Of a stretch of DNA of 64,000 nt, positions 24,176 to 35,469 are shown piece after piece. Numbering within the stretch: position 1 is the stretch's first letter; the number at the start of each line of letters is the position of its first letter. The position numbers were made by a program, and so were the translations under genes. The notes under the pieces were generated by a model, which saw only the letters and a program-made list of their open reading frames with translations, was not told the origin of the DNA and made no database searches. The stretch lies in NCBI RefSeq assembly GCF_035222485.1, contig NW_026946672.1:558001-622000 (forward strand). The letters run 5' to 3'. The stretch comes from Podospora pseudoanserina. Taxonomy: Eukaryota > Ascomycota > Sordariomycetes > Sordariales > Podosporaceae.

Positions 24176-24627
24176 TCGACTTTGTCCTGGAAGCAGATTG
24201 AAGGACTCCCTTCCGCCGCCTTCGCTTGCGGCTGATGTTTGAAAGCCGGACCTTGCCGTCAAGCCGAGGATATCATGTCTTCCATGCACATCTCAAACAA
24301 CTCACCGTTGGGGGCGGGGGGGGGGGTGGTCAAGAACGAGCCGATAAGTCCGACCTTCAACAAAGAAACAGCGAAGAATTTGCAACCATATCGTCATCAC
24401 GGCCTGGATGGAGACTCGCCGAACCCGGAATGCGTATATTGCTTTAATATCGGAGCGGACGGAGGTCCCACCCGCCAGGTTAGGGCGAGGTTCTAGAAAG
24501 GAATTGGTTATTCTCTGCAGGAACGCCTCATATCGAGGCAATATGTGCAAATGACCGCAGCATCCTCATCTTCTCTATAGCCCGGTTTGCCTCTTCTGCC
24601 AAGGTTCATTGCAAGAAAGTCTGATAG
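24176..24627. other. Intergenic spacer
   Basis: 3' flank of the hydrolase; contains a G-run at 24311-24330. No gene seen. Confidence 0.5.
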
Positions 24628-25816
24628 GAATCTGGACATGGACGATTTCCACTTCCGTTCTTGGACCCGAGCACTCGCCGCTTTAACCTGAGCAGGGATG
24701 AGTAAAGCCCTGAGCAAGACCTGAGCACGGTGCAATTTCACCTTGGACGCACCTCTAACTACAACTCTCGCAAGCAATCTGCCAGGTGTAGACTCGATAA
24801 ATAACCTTACGCCGCTGCCAGCAAATCCCACCTCGTCCGGTGACCGGCCACATCACAGCCACCCCACGAACCCCCCGCTGCCAACCACACGAATCTGCCC
24901 CGCCGTGCCTCCCGGTGCTGCGCCGAGAGTGCCGCCAAGGGACATAAGCGTGAATAAACCTGTTTCTCTTTTTACGGACTCTGGTGCTATAGCTGGGCCA
25001 TATAACAAAGGAAACGGCGGAGAGTAGAGGGTAGGTCTGCGCTTGTGCGATTCTTCGCATGAGCTGACACAGACCCTATCTCATATACAACTGCGGCAGA
25101 CCCTGATAAGCTAAACCTCGTTCCGGTCCCCAAATCTCAGGCGCACAGCACCGAATTTTCTCTAGCGGGTCCAGTTCAGTCGAGCGAGCCGCCCACGTTT
25201 CGTCGGCCAAATAAAAGCCAATTTAACGCTAAGAAGATTTGCGGATACTTAACGCAGCATATCCCCGAAGAGATCGAGTTCAACAGGGACAATAAGCAAT
25301 ATATCTCTTATGTCTTTTCAATTTGTATCCAGTATAGATTAAACGTAATGCGTCTTAACTATACATTCTGTATCATATTAAAGATATTAGGTTAGGCTAG
25401 TATATAAAATAGGTTTGATATTTTAGATACGAAGTTAAGCTACTAAAGTACGAAGTTTCGTGAGAGAATACTTTTAAAGGAGTCCTGGACTAGCGTTATA
25501 GAATAAGCTTATAAGAGTACCATTAGTAGTAAGTAAGTAAACCATTAGTAAGGTAAGCAGACAGTGAGTAACCCAGAGCAGCCTTAAGTATGGTAAGCAA
25601 ACTCTAAGCAGCCGATAAGCGAGCTAAATAGACTCTGAACAGTCCATGAGCGAGGTAAGTAGACTCTGAGCAGACCCTGAATGAAGTGAGCAGACCCTGA
25701 GCAGTCCCTGAGCGAGATGAGCAGTCCGGGGCCGAAGATGAGCTGGTCCTGATCTCCACCTAATTCAGGACAGATAAAGCGGCGAGAAGTCACTTGGCGA
25801 ATTGTGTCCAGATTCC
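24628..25816 (-). mobile_element. 1.2 kb TIR element with subterminal repeats, probably non-autonomous
   Basis: A perfect 12-bp inverted repeat bounds the segment: GGAATCTGGACA at 24628-24639 and its complement at 25805-25816. A second, inner inverted box CTCGCCGCTTTA lies at about 24674 and its complement at about 25775-25787. Between each box and the interior lie many copies of CCTGAGCA/TGCTCAGG-type words, dense at 24685-24735 and 25560-25735. The centre (25270-25560) is AT-rich, as after RIP. No open frame of note, so it looks internally deleted. Ends match those of the 31674-48318 segment, in opposite orientation. No clear target-site duplication was found. Confidence 0.72.
25560..25735 (-). 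repeat. Subterminal TGCTCA-type minisatellite
   Basis: Degenerate tandem words, on the - strand TGCTCAGGG, TGCTCACTT, TGCTCAGAG and similar, spaced by about 10-23 bp. It is the left-end (A-end) subterminal array of the small element; a C-to-T-eroded version follows 31730. Confidence 0.75.
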
Positions 25817-27008
25817 GGTGGTACAATAACATGTGTTGAACAAGTCAGTCACGGAGCCGCAAAGTCGGTACTTTGAATTTATCCCCATCCCCAGTCTCAT
25901 GCACACGTTGTCGGGTGACGCCCCTCGTGCGAGCTGCTTGTGAGCTTGCATTCTCGCTCACCAGCCGCCTTCGAGAAATGTTCTACTTCAACAATAGAGT
26001 TGCTACTGTAGCTGGCCAAGGCGGGTGGCTAGTGATACAGTTGCCTCTTGAGGTTGCCATGGACAATGAGCCTGAATTTGAACTGGACATCATGGGCAGC
26101 AATACCTCACTCCCATCCCGCGATGATACCAAACCTCAGTCGACAACACCACTCTAGCGCGGCTCTCCCAACTCGTGATTCGGGAAATTGGAGCTGTCAC
26201 CGACTCGCACGCCGTCGAACGTTACGAAAGGCCCACAGGAACTGTGTTGTACGCAGCAGTGTCAAGGTGAGCGGGAAGGGGTACTCCGGGCCCAATGCGG
26301 AAGGCATATGCCGTCTTATGCCGAATAAGACCAGACCAGGTTGGTGGAACCTGGGCGTAATACAACCTTGACGAGAATCGCTACCGCTTTTAGGGCTGTA
26401 AAGTACGGTAGTCGCCATGCGGGCTGCGGGGAGGCACGTGGAAAACTTGGTCGAACCCACCCTGTCCCCGGATCCCGTTCTGGGGAGCCTTGTCCCTGTT
26501 CCCCGCATTTTGCTGATTTTCGCCCGAGCGTGGCAGGGCTTGGGGTTCCAAAGAAGGTTCTCACCTGTGAGCCTCCCACTGTCTCTTGTTGTTGGGCATA
26601 GGACGGCTAATGTCTTGACTGCGACACTGTAATTCAGCCGAAAGCCATCAAACCCCACAGAGTTACTAAATCTCGGCTTCTTTTGTTCCATGGCCAGTGC
26701 TAGTTCGGGTTCTCGCCGAAGCACGGATGCTTCCATTGTTCGTTGTCACGTTATGCTGGACGCCACGCCGTGACAATGGACCAGAACCAAACGACACAGG
26801 CATGGTAGCTCTCGAAGAGAGATAGCTGCGGACAGAACCAGATGGCCGAGAAGCATGAGGTTGAGCTGGAGGATCCACGGGGGTCAGAAGAGGATAAAAG
26901 ATGGCTGATCGCCCTTCCAGAGGTGAAAGGTCTCGGGTAGTCAGTCGTCAAGGAGCCAGCAGGATATCTCACTTCATAGAGTTGGGTATACCGAATCTCA
27001 CGATCAAG
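25817..27008. other. Intergenic region, no gene seen
   Basis: Between the TIR element and the DUF1996-CBM1 gene. Frames up to about 180 codons occur but have no domain, no introns and mixed composition. Confidence 0.5.
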
Positions 27009-28294
27009 ATGCACTCCCGCAACGTCCTCGCCGCCGCCGTGGCGTTGGCTGGCGCCCCGAGCGTCCATGCCGTCCTTCGATTCTCGTGCTCAGAGCTTGT
27101 GACCGAGCGTCTCGATCCGTATGTCTTTTTTCGGACCAGCCATGAGCAGGTTGAGTGCTAACAGGTCATGACAGCCTCGTCTTCCCAGGTGCTATTCAGT
27201 CTCCTCACGTCCACCAGATCGTCGGTGGCAACATGTTCAACGTGACCATGGACCCCAATAGACACAACATTGGCGAGGAGGCCACCTGCACAACCTGCAC
27301 CTTCTCTGAGGATTTCTCCAACTACTGGACGGCCATCCTTTACTTCCGTGCCCGCAACGGCACCTTGATCCGGGTCCCGCAGCGGCCCAACATTGACTTT
27401 GACGGTGCCCGTGGCGGCGGTATGACCGTCTACTACACGGCCACCTATCAAAACCACAAGCCCACCGCCTTCCAGCCCGGCTTCCGCATGATTGTCGGTA
27501 ACCCCATGTACCGCACCCAGGCCGAGGCGTCTCGCTACCGCCAGATGACCTTCACCTGCCTCGAGACCCTCTCGACCCGCACCGGCGAGACCACCGAGAT
27601 GCCCAAGCAGCCCTGCAGAGAGGGCATCATGTCCAACGTCCGCTTCCCCACCTGCTGGGACGGCAAGACTCTCGACCCCCCCGATCACTCCTCCCACGTC
27701 GCCTACCCCAGCAGCGGGACCTTTGAGTCAGGCGGCCCCTGCCCCGCCTCCCACCCCGTCCGCATCCCCCAGCTATTTTACGAGGTCCTCTGGGACACCC
27801 GCCGCTTCAACGACCGCAGCCTCTGGCCCGAGGACGGCTCCCAGCCGTTTGTCTGGTCGTACGGCGACTACACCGGCTACGGCACCCACGGCGATTACGT
27901 CTTTGGGTGGAAGGGCGACTCCCTCCAGCGTGCCATGGATGCCAACTGCGACTTTTACTGCCCTCAGCTCAAGACGCAGAGCATTGCTACTGGTAACCAA
28001 TGCAGACAGAACCAGAAGGTGGCCGAGAACATTGACGGGCCGTTTGATCGTTTGCCTGGGAATGTGGAGATTACCGGGCCTCAGCCTGGGGCTTCCAACC
28101 CTAATCCTGGGAACGGCGGCGGTAGTACTCAGACTCCTGTGCAGCCTACTCCTGTGCCCAACCCTGGGAATGGTGGCGGCTGCAGTGTTCAGAAGTGGGG
28201 ACAGTGCGGTGGTCAGGGGTGGAGCGGGTGCACTGTTTGCGCTTCGGGGTCGACTTGCCGGGCGCAGAACCAGTGGTATTCTCAGTGCTTGTAA
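27009..28294 (+). CDS. Secreted DUF1996 protein with C-terminal CBM1
   Basis: Two exons, 27009-27118 and 27175-28294, encode 409 residues; the 56-nt intron has GTATGT, GCTAAC and GACAG. The start [21 protein letters not shown] is a signal peptide. The mature protein opens with the DUF1996 core: [16 protein letters not shown], then [10 protein letters not shown], followed by [17 protein letters not shown] and [12 protein letters not shown] Pro/Gly/Asn-rich linker (about residues 340-370) leads to a fungal cellulose-binding module ([15 protein letters not shown] and a WYSQCL end) with conserved Cys and aromatic residues. DUF1996 has no settled activity to my knowledge; the CBM1 points to work on plant cell wall. 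It is convergent with the laccase gene, 216 bp apart. Confidence 0.92.
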
Positions 28295-28510
28295 GGGGGT
28301 TGTTGTTGAGGGAGAGGATGATCAGGGGGGATGAGGAGGGGAAGAGAGAGATTTATTGTAAATAGTACCTTGTGTGTCGTACATAATAAACCTTGAAAAG
28401 ATGGAAACTTGCATACAGTCATCCATCATCACGATGATGGCTTCCATAACCAACCAGGTTGTTGTTGAAACTCACCTCCCTCACTCACCTTTGTCCCACC
28501 ATCGAAAAAA

Positions 28511-30782
28511 TCAAATCCCAGAATCAGTCTGCACGATCGGATCCCTGTTGTCCCACCTCCTCCAGCTCTCACACCCCAACTGCACGGGCAGCAAATCCCC
28601 GTTGTAACCGGGTATCTCCCTCGGCCTGACCACAAGCTGCAGTGCCAGCCCTGTTTTTTTTGTCAGCCTCAAACAAAAACAAAACAAAAAAAAAACAGAA
28701 GGGGGGTTAACTGACCAGAACTAGCATGCCAAGCAATATGGCAATGCATCAACCACGCCCCCGGATTATCTGGCTTAAACGCCAGAGCAAGATACCCGCC
28801 ACTGGGCAACAGTGCTGTATCCCGTCTGGCAGGGTTATTGAATTTAAAGTCCCTGGGAGAGTTGACTGGATCGTAAGGTTTCCAGTCCTGGTTGAGGATT
28901 ACAAAATCAGAGCCGTGGAGGTGGATGGGGTGCCCGGTGGGGATGGCGGTGAAGTTGGGGTCTGGGTTGAAGAGGAAGGAGCCGTCTACGATTAGGTAGA
29001 CGAAGCCGTAGGATTGTTCGACTTTTGACAAGTGTCAGCTAGGTTGGTTGGGTTGGGTGAGGGAAACGGGTGTTCAAATGTGGTAGGGGAAAAGCGGGAC
29101 TTACATCTGGTGATGGAAGAAAACGGCGGGTTGGTAAACGGGTCAAGGATGGTCGGCATGCTGAAATTCACCCAGAGTGGTTGGGAAGTCGGGCTGTTGG
29201 CTAGGAGCCAGTGTTTGAAGGGCAGTTGGGGGTATAAATCCGGGTTGGCGTTCTTTTCATACCCGGCTGTGAATGACCCGCGGGAGACGTCGTTGGTGGG
29301 TTTGGCGGACACCTCCCAGGGGACGATGGGGACGAGGCGGTCTTGGCTGATGTGGGATTCGTCGATGCAAGTGTCGTTTACGCCTTTGTGCTTGACCGAG
29401 GTTGAGTCGGGGTAGGGGAGCTTGGGGGCGCCTTCGTAGGCGATGAAGGAGGTTGTCTCTTTGACCTGGGTGAACTCGCCTTTTTGGTTCTTGCGGAAGG
29501 CGCTGCAGCCGGCTGCGGGGGTGGTGCGCATCCAGTAGAGGCTGGGCTCTTGGTTGGCTTCTACCACGACGGTGTAGCGCTGACCTGGGAGAAGGTTAGT
29601 AGTTGTCTGGTCAAGGAGGTTAGGTACGCACCAATGCCCAGCAAAAGAGAGGTCGTGGTGTAAGGCTTGATGGCAACCAAGTCACTGGCTATCACAGTCA
29701 TGGTGTGGTTGTCGATGGAAAAGACAAAGCTTGATGCAGCAGATCCGTTGATCAGTCTCAGCAGATGTTTTTTGCCTGGTTTAAACATGGTCTTGAAGTA
29801 GTTGTTCGTCCATTTCCCATTGGATTGTTTGAAGGCTCCGATGCCGTTAACGACAATGTTGTCGGCCTTGGGAGGGGTCTCGTTGCCGCAGTCGTAGGCC
29901 TCACAGTTGAAGGCGGCAAACGAAGTGTTGTAGAGCCAGTCAGCGACCATGATGGGACCATTGTCAATATCCCACTCGGCACTAGTTGGGCCGTGAATAA
30001 TGAGTGGACCAGCCACGCCGTCGGGATATTGCAGTGAATAGTGTGAGTGATACCAGGTATGTCCGTACTGCGTCGCTCGGAACTCGTACGTGTATTCCTC
30101 GCCATACGCGATTGGACATTGAGTGACACCGTTGACGCCGTCCATGTCGTTGCTGTAAAGCTGACGGAGGCCGTGCCAGTGGATGGTAGTCCCATTGTCG
30201 CGATACTTGTTTCTGACATGGACGACAATCTTATCACCCCAGCAGGCCTCAATGATGGGCCCTGGATAGGTGCCGTTCAGAGCTACTCCGTTGATCTTGG
30301 GTTGACCATCGGGCCTAAGGTCAGCTTGGTCGACGGTGAGCCAGTACTATTGAGCACGTTAGCAATTATATCATGACCAATGCAGAACACAAGATATCAG
30401 CTTGCCTCTCGTGTTATGCCAAAGGGGGTTGTAACTTCGTCTGTACAATCATGAGCAACTGCAGTGTCAACAAGGGGCTGGATGTGGAAGATATACAATC
30501 ATCATTGATGTCGTAGTCTTTGAACTTTACACGTCTCTGCCAGCATGTCCTGGAGACATTATTGCATGGCTTGTACCCATTGTATCTGAGAGCGGGATAG
30601 ACACAGTCTCTAACTGGATCGATCCGTGGACTGTAGGCGCCTGCAAAGTCGGCCGCGCTGTATTTCGCGGGGGGAGTAGGAACGAACAGAGGCTGTTGAG
30701 GTGAAAAGACGGCGTCGAAAGGGGAAAACGAGGTGAAAGCAGCATGGCTGAGGAAGTCGAGACATGTTTTGAGGAAACCCAT
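28511..30782 (-). CDS. Laccase (multicopper oxidase)
   Basis: Six exons: 30497-30782, 30406-30440, 29632-30346, 29105-29584, 28716-29021 and 28511-28650; 1962 nt, 653 residues, all phases agree. Copper motifs: L1 TIHWHGL, L2 [11 protein letters not shown]3 [10 protein letters not shown] and L4 [12 protein letters not shown], with Leu ten residues after the type-1 Cys (the axial position). The family oxidises phenols and reduces O2 to water; secreted forms act in lignin or melanin chemistry. The N-terminus is moderately hydrophobic but the signal peptide is not textbook. Intron 2 (30347-30405) has a GC donor (GAG|GCAAGC) with a TTGCTAACG branch and AATAG end; exon 2 is 35 nt. Intron 5 contains a poly-T/A tract. 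It is convergent with the DUF1996-CBM1 gene. Confidence 0.92.
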
Positions 30783-31673
30783 CTTGTAAGAGTCAAGATG
30801 AGAGTTGTCCGGATCGTTCTTCTGTCTACCATGAGGATTCCACCCTTACTTAAGTGCAGGCAAGTAGGGCCTGATGTAGCCCAGCCATCCGTCAACCTCT
30901 CATTTTGGCGATAATCGGCCGGAATTTGAAGCGCCTTCCAGCTGCGTCTAGAGCGAATCACAACTGATAAAGCTATGCCATGATGATCCTTCTGGCTTGA
31001 CTGTGCATGAAGAACGTGGTGTTATCGTTTGCGGTTGACGCGCCTTTGTTTATCTTTGATTCGTTGTCATGGTGTGAAATGGCAGTCCATGCAAGCCGTG
31101 TCGAGGATGTTGTGCGCATCTGTCTGAAAGTGGAAGCTATCGACATCGAGGGACAGCTGAGTCGAGGGTAGGGAGGAGCTGAGACGGGTGGCGGCCAGTC
31201 AAAAGCGATGGTGGTTCTGTAAGAGAGGTAGGGTTTGGCCAATGCTGTGAGATGCCACATCACCCACTTCTGACTCTTGACAGGAGGAGAAGAAAGTGTT
31301 GATAGTCGGCATCGTGCAGGAGGTTGCATTTGTCGTACCGACTCCGACTCGAATGACGGGTTTCGGCCCGGTGTTTGGGTGTTGCATTTCCGATGAAAGT
31401 TTTATGCCCAGCGGAAAACATTGTGTGGTGTTGGTTAACTTCTTTGATGTTGCATTACAAAGCAATACACCCACTTGGTCGAAGCACAAGGTCTTTATCC
31501 ACCACCATCAAGCTTTTCAACCCCGACAGCGCAGAATCTGACAGCATTGACAATCATTCAATCTCTGTTGACTCGGCCTTATCATCTTCATTGCAGTTAG
31601 TTCCGGATGCAAGACCATGATTACAAATGCAATGCAGCAAGTTGTTACCCTCGACTCGCTTCGTCATACCTAT
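30783..31673. other. Laccase upstream region
   Basis: No gene seen. It ends at the left border of the TIR-bounded segment that starts at 31674. Confidence 0.55.
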
Positions 31674-31680
31674 AACAATA

Positions 31681-31900
31681 CCGGAATGTGCTCATAATTT
31701 GCCACGTGACTTCTCGCCGCTTTATCCAAACTAAATTAGGCGGAGCTCAGGACCGGCTCATCTGCGACTCCAGTCTGTTTATTTTGCTTAGGGATTGTTT
31801 TGGGTTTGTTTATTTTGTTTATGTATTGCTTAGGATTTGCTCACCCTCCTCCGAAAGTGCGCTCTCAAGAACTGTCAATTTGTGCCTAGCAGCCTGACCT
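31681..31900 (+). repeat. A-end copy of the TIR element family
   Basis: From CCGGAAT it matches the complement of 25818-25560: gccaCGTGACTTCTCGCCGCTTTATC, then AATTAGG, GGAG, TCAGGACC and GCTCATCT words are shared. The subterminal array here reads TTTATTTTG where the other copy reads TGCTCACTTTG, as expected if C was changed to T by RIP. Confidence 0.75.
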
Positions 31901-32037
31901 CCTCCTTACTCAACATCAAACATGTGCTAGCTCATCTTCACTTGAATGTCTCTACTGATATGCAGATTGTAAGCTACGTCTTGCCTTTACACTGCTGTAA
32001 GGAGAATTAGCTGCTGGAGCGGTGAGGTAGAAACACT

Positions 32038-32303
32038 GAAGCCGTTTTTGGAATCGTTCGACTCAGGATATTGAAGGTTATGACAGGGGCCTTTGCCAGA
32101 GCTAAAACCAGCTTCTTGATGTCGCTAGTCTGCGGATCCAGTCTACAAAATGAAAACTATGTGTTCGTCTAATATCTATAATTCGAGCCGCTGGCTGAAG
32201 CCGGTTTTGGAGTCGTTCGATCCTGCAGGTATTGAGGGTGCCAGAAACCGCTCCTTGATGTTGCTAGTGCGGAGCTAGTCTACAAAATGAAAAAACCTGC
32301 TTC
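32038..32303 (+). repeat. Diverged tandem duplication
   Basis: Two units, about 32038-32165 and 32197-32303. Both start GAAGCCG.TTTTGGA.TCGTTCGA, share CTTGATGT.GCTAGT in the middle and end AGTCTACAAAATGAAAA. Confidence 0.7.
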
Positions 32304-32816
32304 ATTTAAATAGCAAAGTGGTGGGCATTGCGAACTACGACCGCAGGGCCAGTGTGTGTTCCCATCACTGGTCTCAGGGGGCCGAGAATATATGCAACAA
32401 TGGCTATATTCTTAGCGCTAGACCTGACTGCGGATTTAGGACTCTTGCAAGTACTCAAGACATTTTCCGTCTGCATATCTACCTGCCTGTAGGGGATGTT
32501 GGCCGGAGTCCCAAACCCAACCCAACGAGGGTAATCTCCGTTGCGCCCTGAAACCGTATATTGTACGCTTGTGACAATGGCATGAGGAAGGTCGAGAGGA
32601 GGCTGTGTCTATCCATTGTCTTGTCTACCTAGGCTACGGATCTATAAATGGCCAGCATTTCTCTTCAGATCTCTTTGTTTCCCTTACTCCTCCCACTCTC
32701 TACAGTTCCTCTCTACGTTTTTATCTTCTGTCATTGTCTAAGAACTCAGAGGGGCGTCTTATATCCTTCTACTCTATCTATCTACACATTTTGAACTTCC
32801 CAAATGATCGCTCAAA

Positions 32817-33888
32817 ATGAACGCAAGCGGCAAATCTAGCAAAGGTGGCCGATCTACCAAGAAAGCTAGTGTACGGTCACTTATCACCAGGCAAGAATGA
32901 GCGAAAAGGTAGGAGGAAAAGCCCAATATTTATTGATGTCCTTTTTAAGTTCCCAAAACCCAGCTAAGCTCAGCAGTTATCATATTCCACGTCTCCAGCT
33001 TCCAACTCCACACTAGGAGAGCAGAAGCCGACCAAGGCATTTAGAATCGAGGAGGGAGGAAAGCGACAGACCCGAACGATCTGATTAAAGCGGCGTTGCA
33101 GGATGGGCTCACTGAGGAAAAATCCGAGATTGACGATAAACCCGTCCGCAGAAAGCTTAGTGATACCACTGAGCCGCGGTATGTCGGGATGATGAAGATC
33201 TAGGAAGCATATGTTGTGGAAATCGCTGTGTTAAATTTAGTGCTAACATAAATCAGGTACGTAGCAAAATTCGAAGCATTAGACCCGTGCGACATGAAAA
33301 CAGTGAAGCATTTCACCGAGACCGTCGCACGGTCAACCAAGTGGCGGTTAGATATGTATCTGGTAAGGCCAACAGTTAAGTCCATACGAGTCAAAATGCG
33401 AAGATTCATATCGCCATGGGAAAGAATAACTAATAAATCCATTCCCAAAACCGTCCACGATAGCGTGTGCTATATAAGTATAAACAAGTAGCTTATTGTA
33501 TATTTCCGCTAATCTAATATAATAAAGTATATTCAATATGTGCTCAGGTATAAAATTCCTCTATCGGTAGAGGAAAAAGCACCAACATACTTGACGATAG
33601 AGAACTACACAGCTAGGGAAGAGCATCTCTGGTTGTTTAACCACCAAAATTATGTACATGAAGGGAGCCGAGTGGACCAAAGCGCGCTGTTAAACTTACA
33701 TACCTACACCAGTGCGAGGTTAAAGGAAATATATATAGCGATGTACAAGGTCAGTTTACTTATTAATAAATAGATAGGATATATACTAACTTCTTGTAAG
33801 TACGATCTTCTTTTATATGGTTGTATGGTAAAATGGAGAACCAGAGATTAAAATAGGGTTCAAGAGGGATTTGGCTAAAGATACGTAA
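32817..33888 (+). pseudogene. Relic of a DUF3435-type (captain-like) tyrosine recombinase
   Basis: AT-rich decayed gene. A Met-led peptide at 32817 may be its start. Readable pieces: 33081-33200 (region DLIKAALQDGL, EIDDKPVRRKL, stop TAG soon after), about 33255-33475 (FEALDPCDMKTVKHFTETVA, SIRVKMRRFISPWERITN), then an intron-like gap and 33547-33752 (APTYLTIENY, EEHLWLFNHQNYVHEGSRVD, LLNLHTYTSARLKEIY). After a second intron-like gap GEPEIKIGFKRDLAK is found in another frame. The block with HLW, YVHEGSRV and YTSARLKEI fits the N-terminal catalytic part of DUF3435 proteins, where the TSxR arginine is the first active-site residue of tyrosine recombinases. These enzymes move cryptons and Starships. 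Stops and a frame change make it nonfunctional. Assignment is from memory of the family pattern, so moderate. Confidence 0.55.
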
Positions 33889-34721
33889 AATACTCCAAAG
33901 AGGGAGGCAGATATTTCCATCATTTCTCCTGATTTTTAGCGCGGTATTGACGGATTAGTGCAGACCAAAATATTCTCTGTACGAGAGACTGAAACCCATT
34001 CCTCCTCTTTTCGCAAATAGTCTCTTGTGTTAGTATAAAAGTGTTGATAGAAATCCTGCAGACCCAAACAAACCAGCCCAGGTTGGCCCAAGCTCCTTGG
34101 GGAGCCAGTTATGGCTACCCACACAGTACACCCCTCCAAAACTGGGCAAAAAGAGACCCTTTTCCATATTCCCTTTAGTAGTATTCTCCTTGTTACGGTA
34201 GGTAAGGCAGAACACTGAGACAAGGCAAACAGTATTGCTTAGACCAATTGATTGAATTGCAAATTGAAGAAGAAAAGAAGGAAAATATCATCAAAGGCCT
34301 GCAGGGCAGGGCTTTTGATCCCAGCTGACCGAGCTTTGACCACCTGCTAGTTTGGGGTGCGGCCACAAGCCTGAGGGTATGAGTGAGGAAGTAGGGCTCT
34401 TGGAGGATTCGGGGGGTTCAGGGGTCATGTATATAAGCTATCTGCTTCTCACATTCTATTTTAGACAAGACATCGACTTTTACTTTTTCAAATTTGTGCC
34501 TTGCACGCGTGCAGGCAGTTCTGGCCCTCTGATCAGACCAATCTGGTGATTATTATGTGGCCTGTGAGCCCATAGTGTCTTTTCTTTGTCCTGCGTGAAG
34601 TGCGGCCTGCGAGCGAGTCACTGTCATGCAGGTGTGTTCATCCAAAGACCTGTGGAGGGTATATCTGTGGTGTTGTGGTTGTTTCTGTGTGTTATCTCAC
34701 CATTTCAATATACATTACTAA
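33889..34721. other. Degraded AT-rich sequence
   Basis: No gene supported. A 95-codon - strand frame at 33936-34223 has no family I recognise. Confidence 0.4.
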
Positions 34722-34901
34722 GGCCGGTAATAATCGGAGGCTCTTAAACGTTAATTAGGTAGAATTAATCTGGAGCTTAGCAAAGAGCACCTTAGACTCT
34801 AAGTCTTAGGGTAAATAACTCGCTAAAATATAGACTAATTTATAGTATAACAACGTTAATACTAAGTTTATTATAAACGAAAATACATTCTATTACCGGC
34901 C
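34722..34901. mobile_element. MITE-like element, 180 bp
   Basis: AT-rich sequence bounded by a perfect 11-bp inverted repeat, GGCCGGTAATA at 34722-34732 and TATTACCGGCC at 34891-34901. No coding capacity. No certain target-site duplication. Size and structure fit a miniature inverted-repeat transposable element. Confidence 0.6.
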
Positions 34902-35159
34902 CCGATAATTGAACGACTACACCCCTACAATACACTCCGGTCTTAGCTGTACTCAAGAAATAGCTCTTATGGCCAAACTGACCCACCCGAAAGGCAGCAT
35001 TCGATTTGTTAGTTAACGGCTTTCGGTTAAGTCCAAGTGTTCAGTGATCCCAGATGCAAGAACGATATTAGAGGAAGATGACTTGCCTGATTTGCACTAA
35101 CTAGCACAGTAATGATAACTGGAAAGTAATGACACATTATCTTCTGCGGCCACAGGTGC

Positions 35160-35465
35160 CTGGAGTTCTGCCGCTTTACGAAGCTCTACTCTCTCACACT
35201 AAGAATGGACCAAGATGCAGCATTTATCTCGCTTCCAACCGCCAAGAGGAAGTCTGACTTTGAGCAATGGTGCGCCGTCGAAGGTATCGGTATCGAACTA
35301 ACGCCTATCGTCACGTCCGAATCAAATGGTACCAACGAACGCATGGGAGGCATCAAGACCATCGGTCAAACCATGCTCATTGCCGCCAATCTTCCAGAAA
35401 GTCAAAGCCTTGAAACCTGTCTTCTAGGAGGTGGCGAGAAGCCGCTGTCTTGGACCGGGCAGGGG
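35160..35465 (+). pseudogene. Ty1/copia integrase-core fragment
   Basis: Reads RMDQDAAFIS, then FEQWCAVEGIGIEL, SESNGTNERMGGI and TMLIAANLPES. The second catalytic Asp region (D.. FIS), WC...GI and NGxxER followed by T.ML..A.LP are the copia integrase pattern. No rest of Pol is attached, so it is a truncated insertion. Confidence 0.72.
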
Positions 35466-35469
35466 GAGC

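Noticed and set aside
26197-26736. 179-codon frame on the - strand
   Set aside because: No domain, no introns, no supporting composition; treated as chance.
27158-27697. 179-codon frame antisense to the DUF1996 gene
   Set aside because: Shadow of a GC-rich coding region; no family features.
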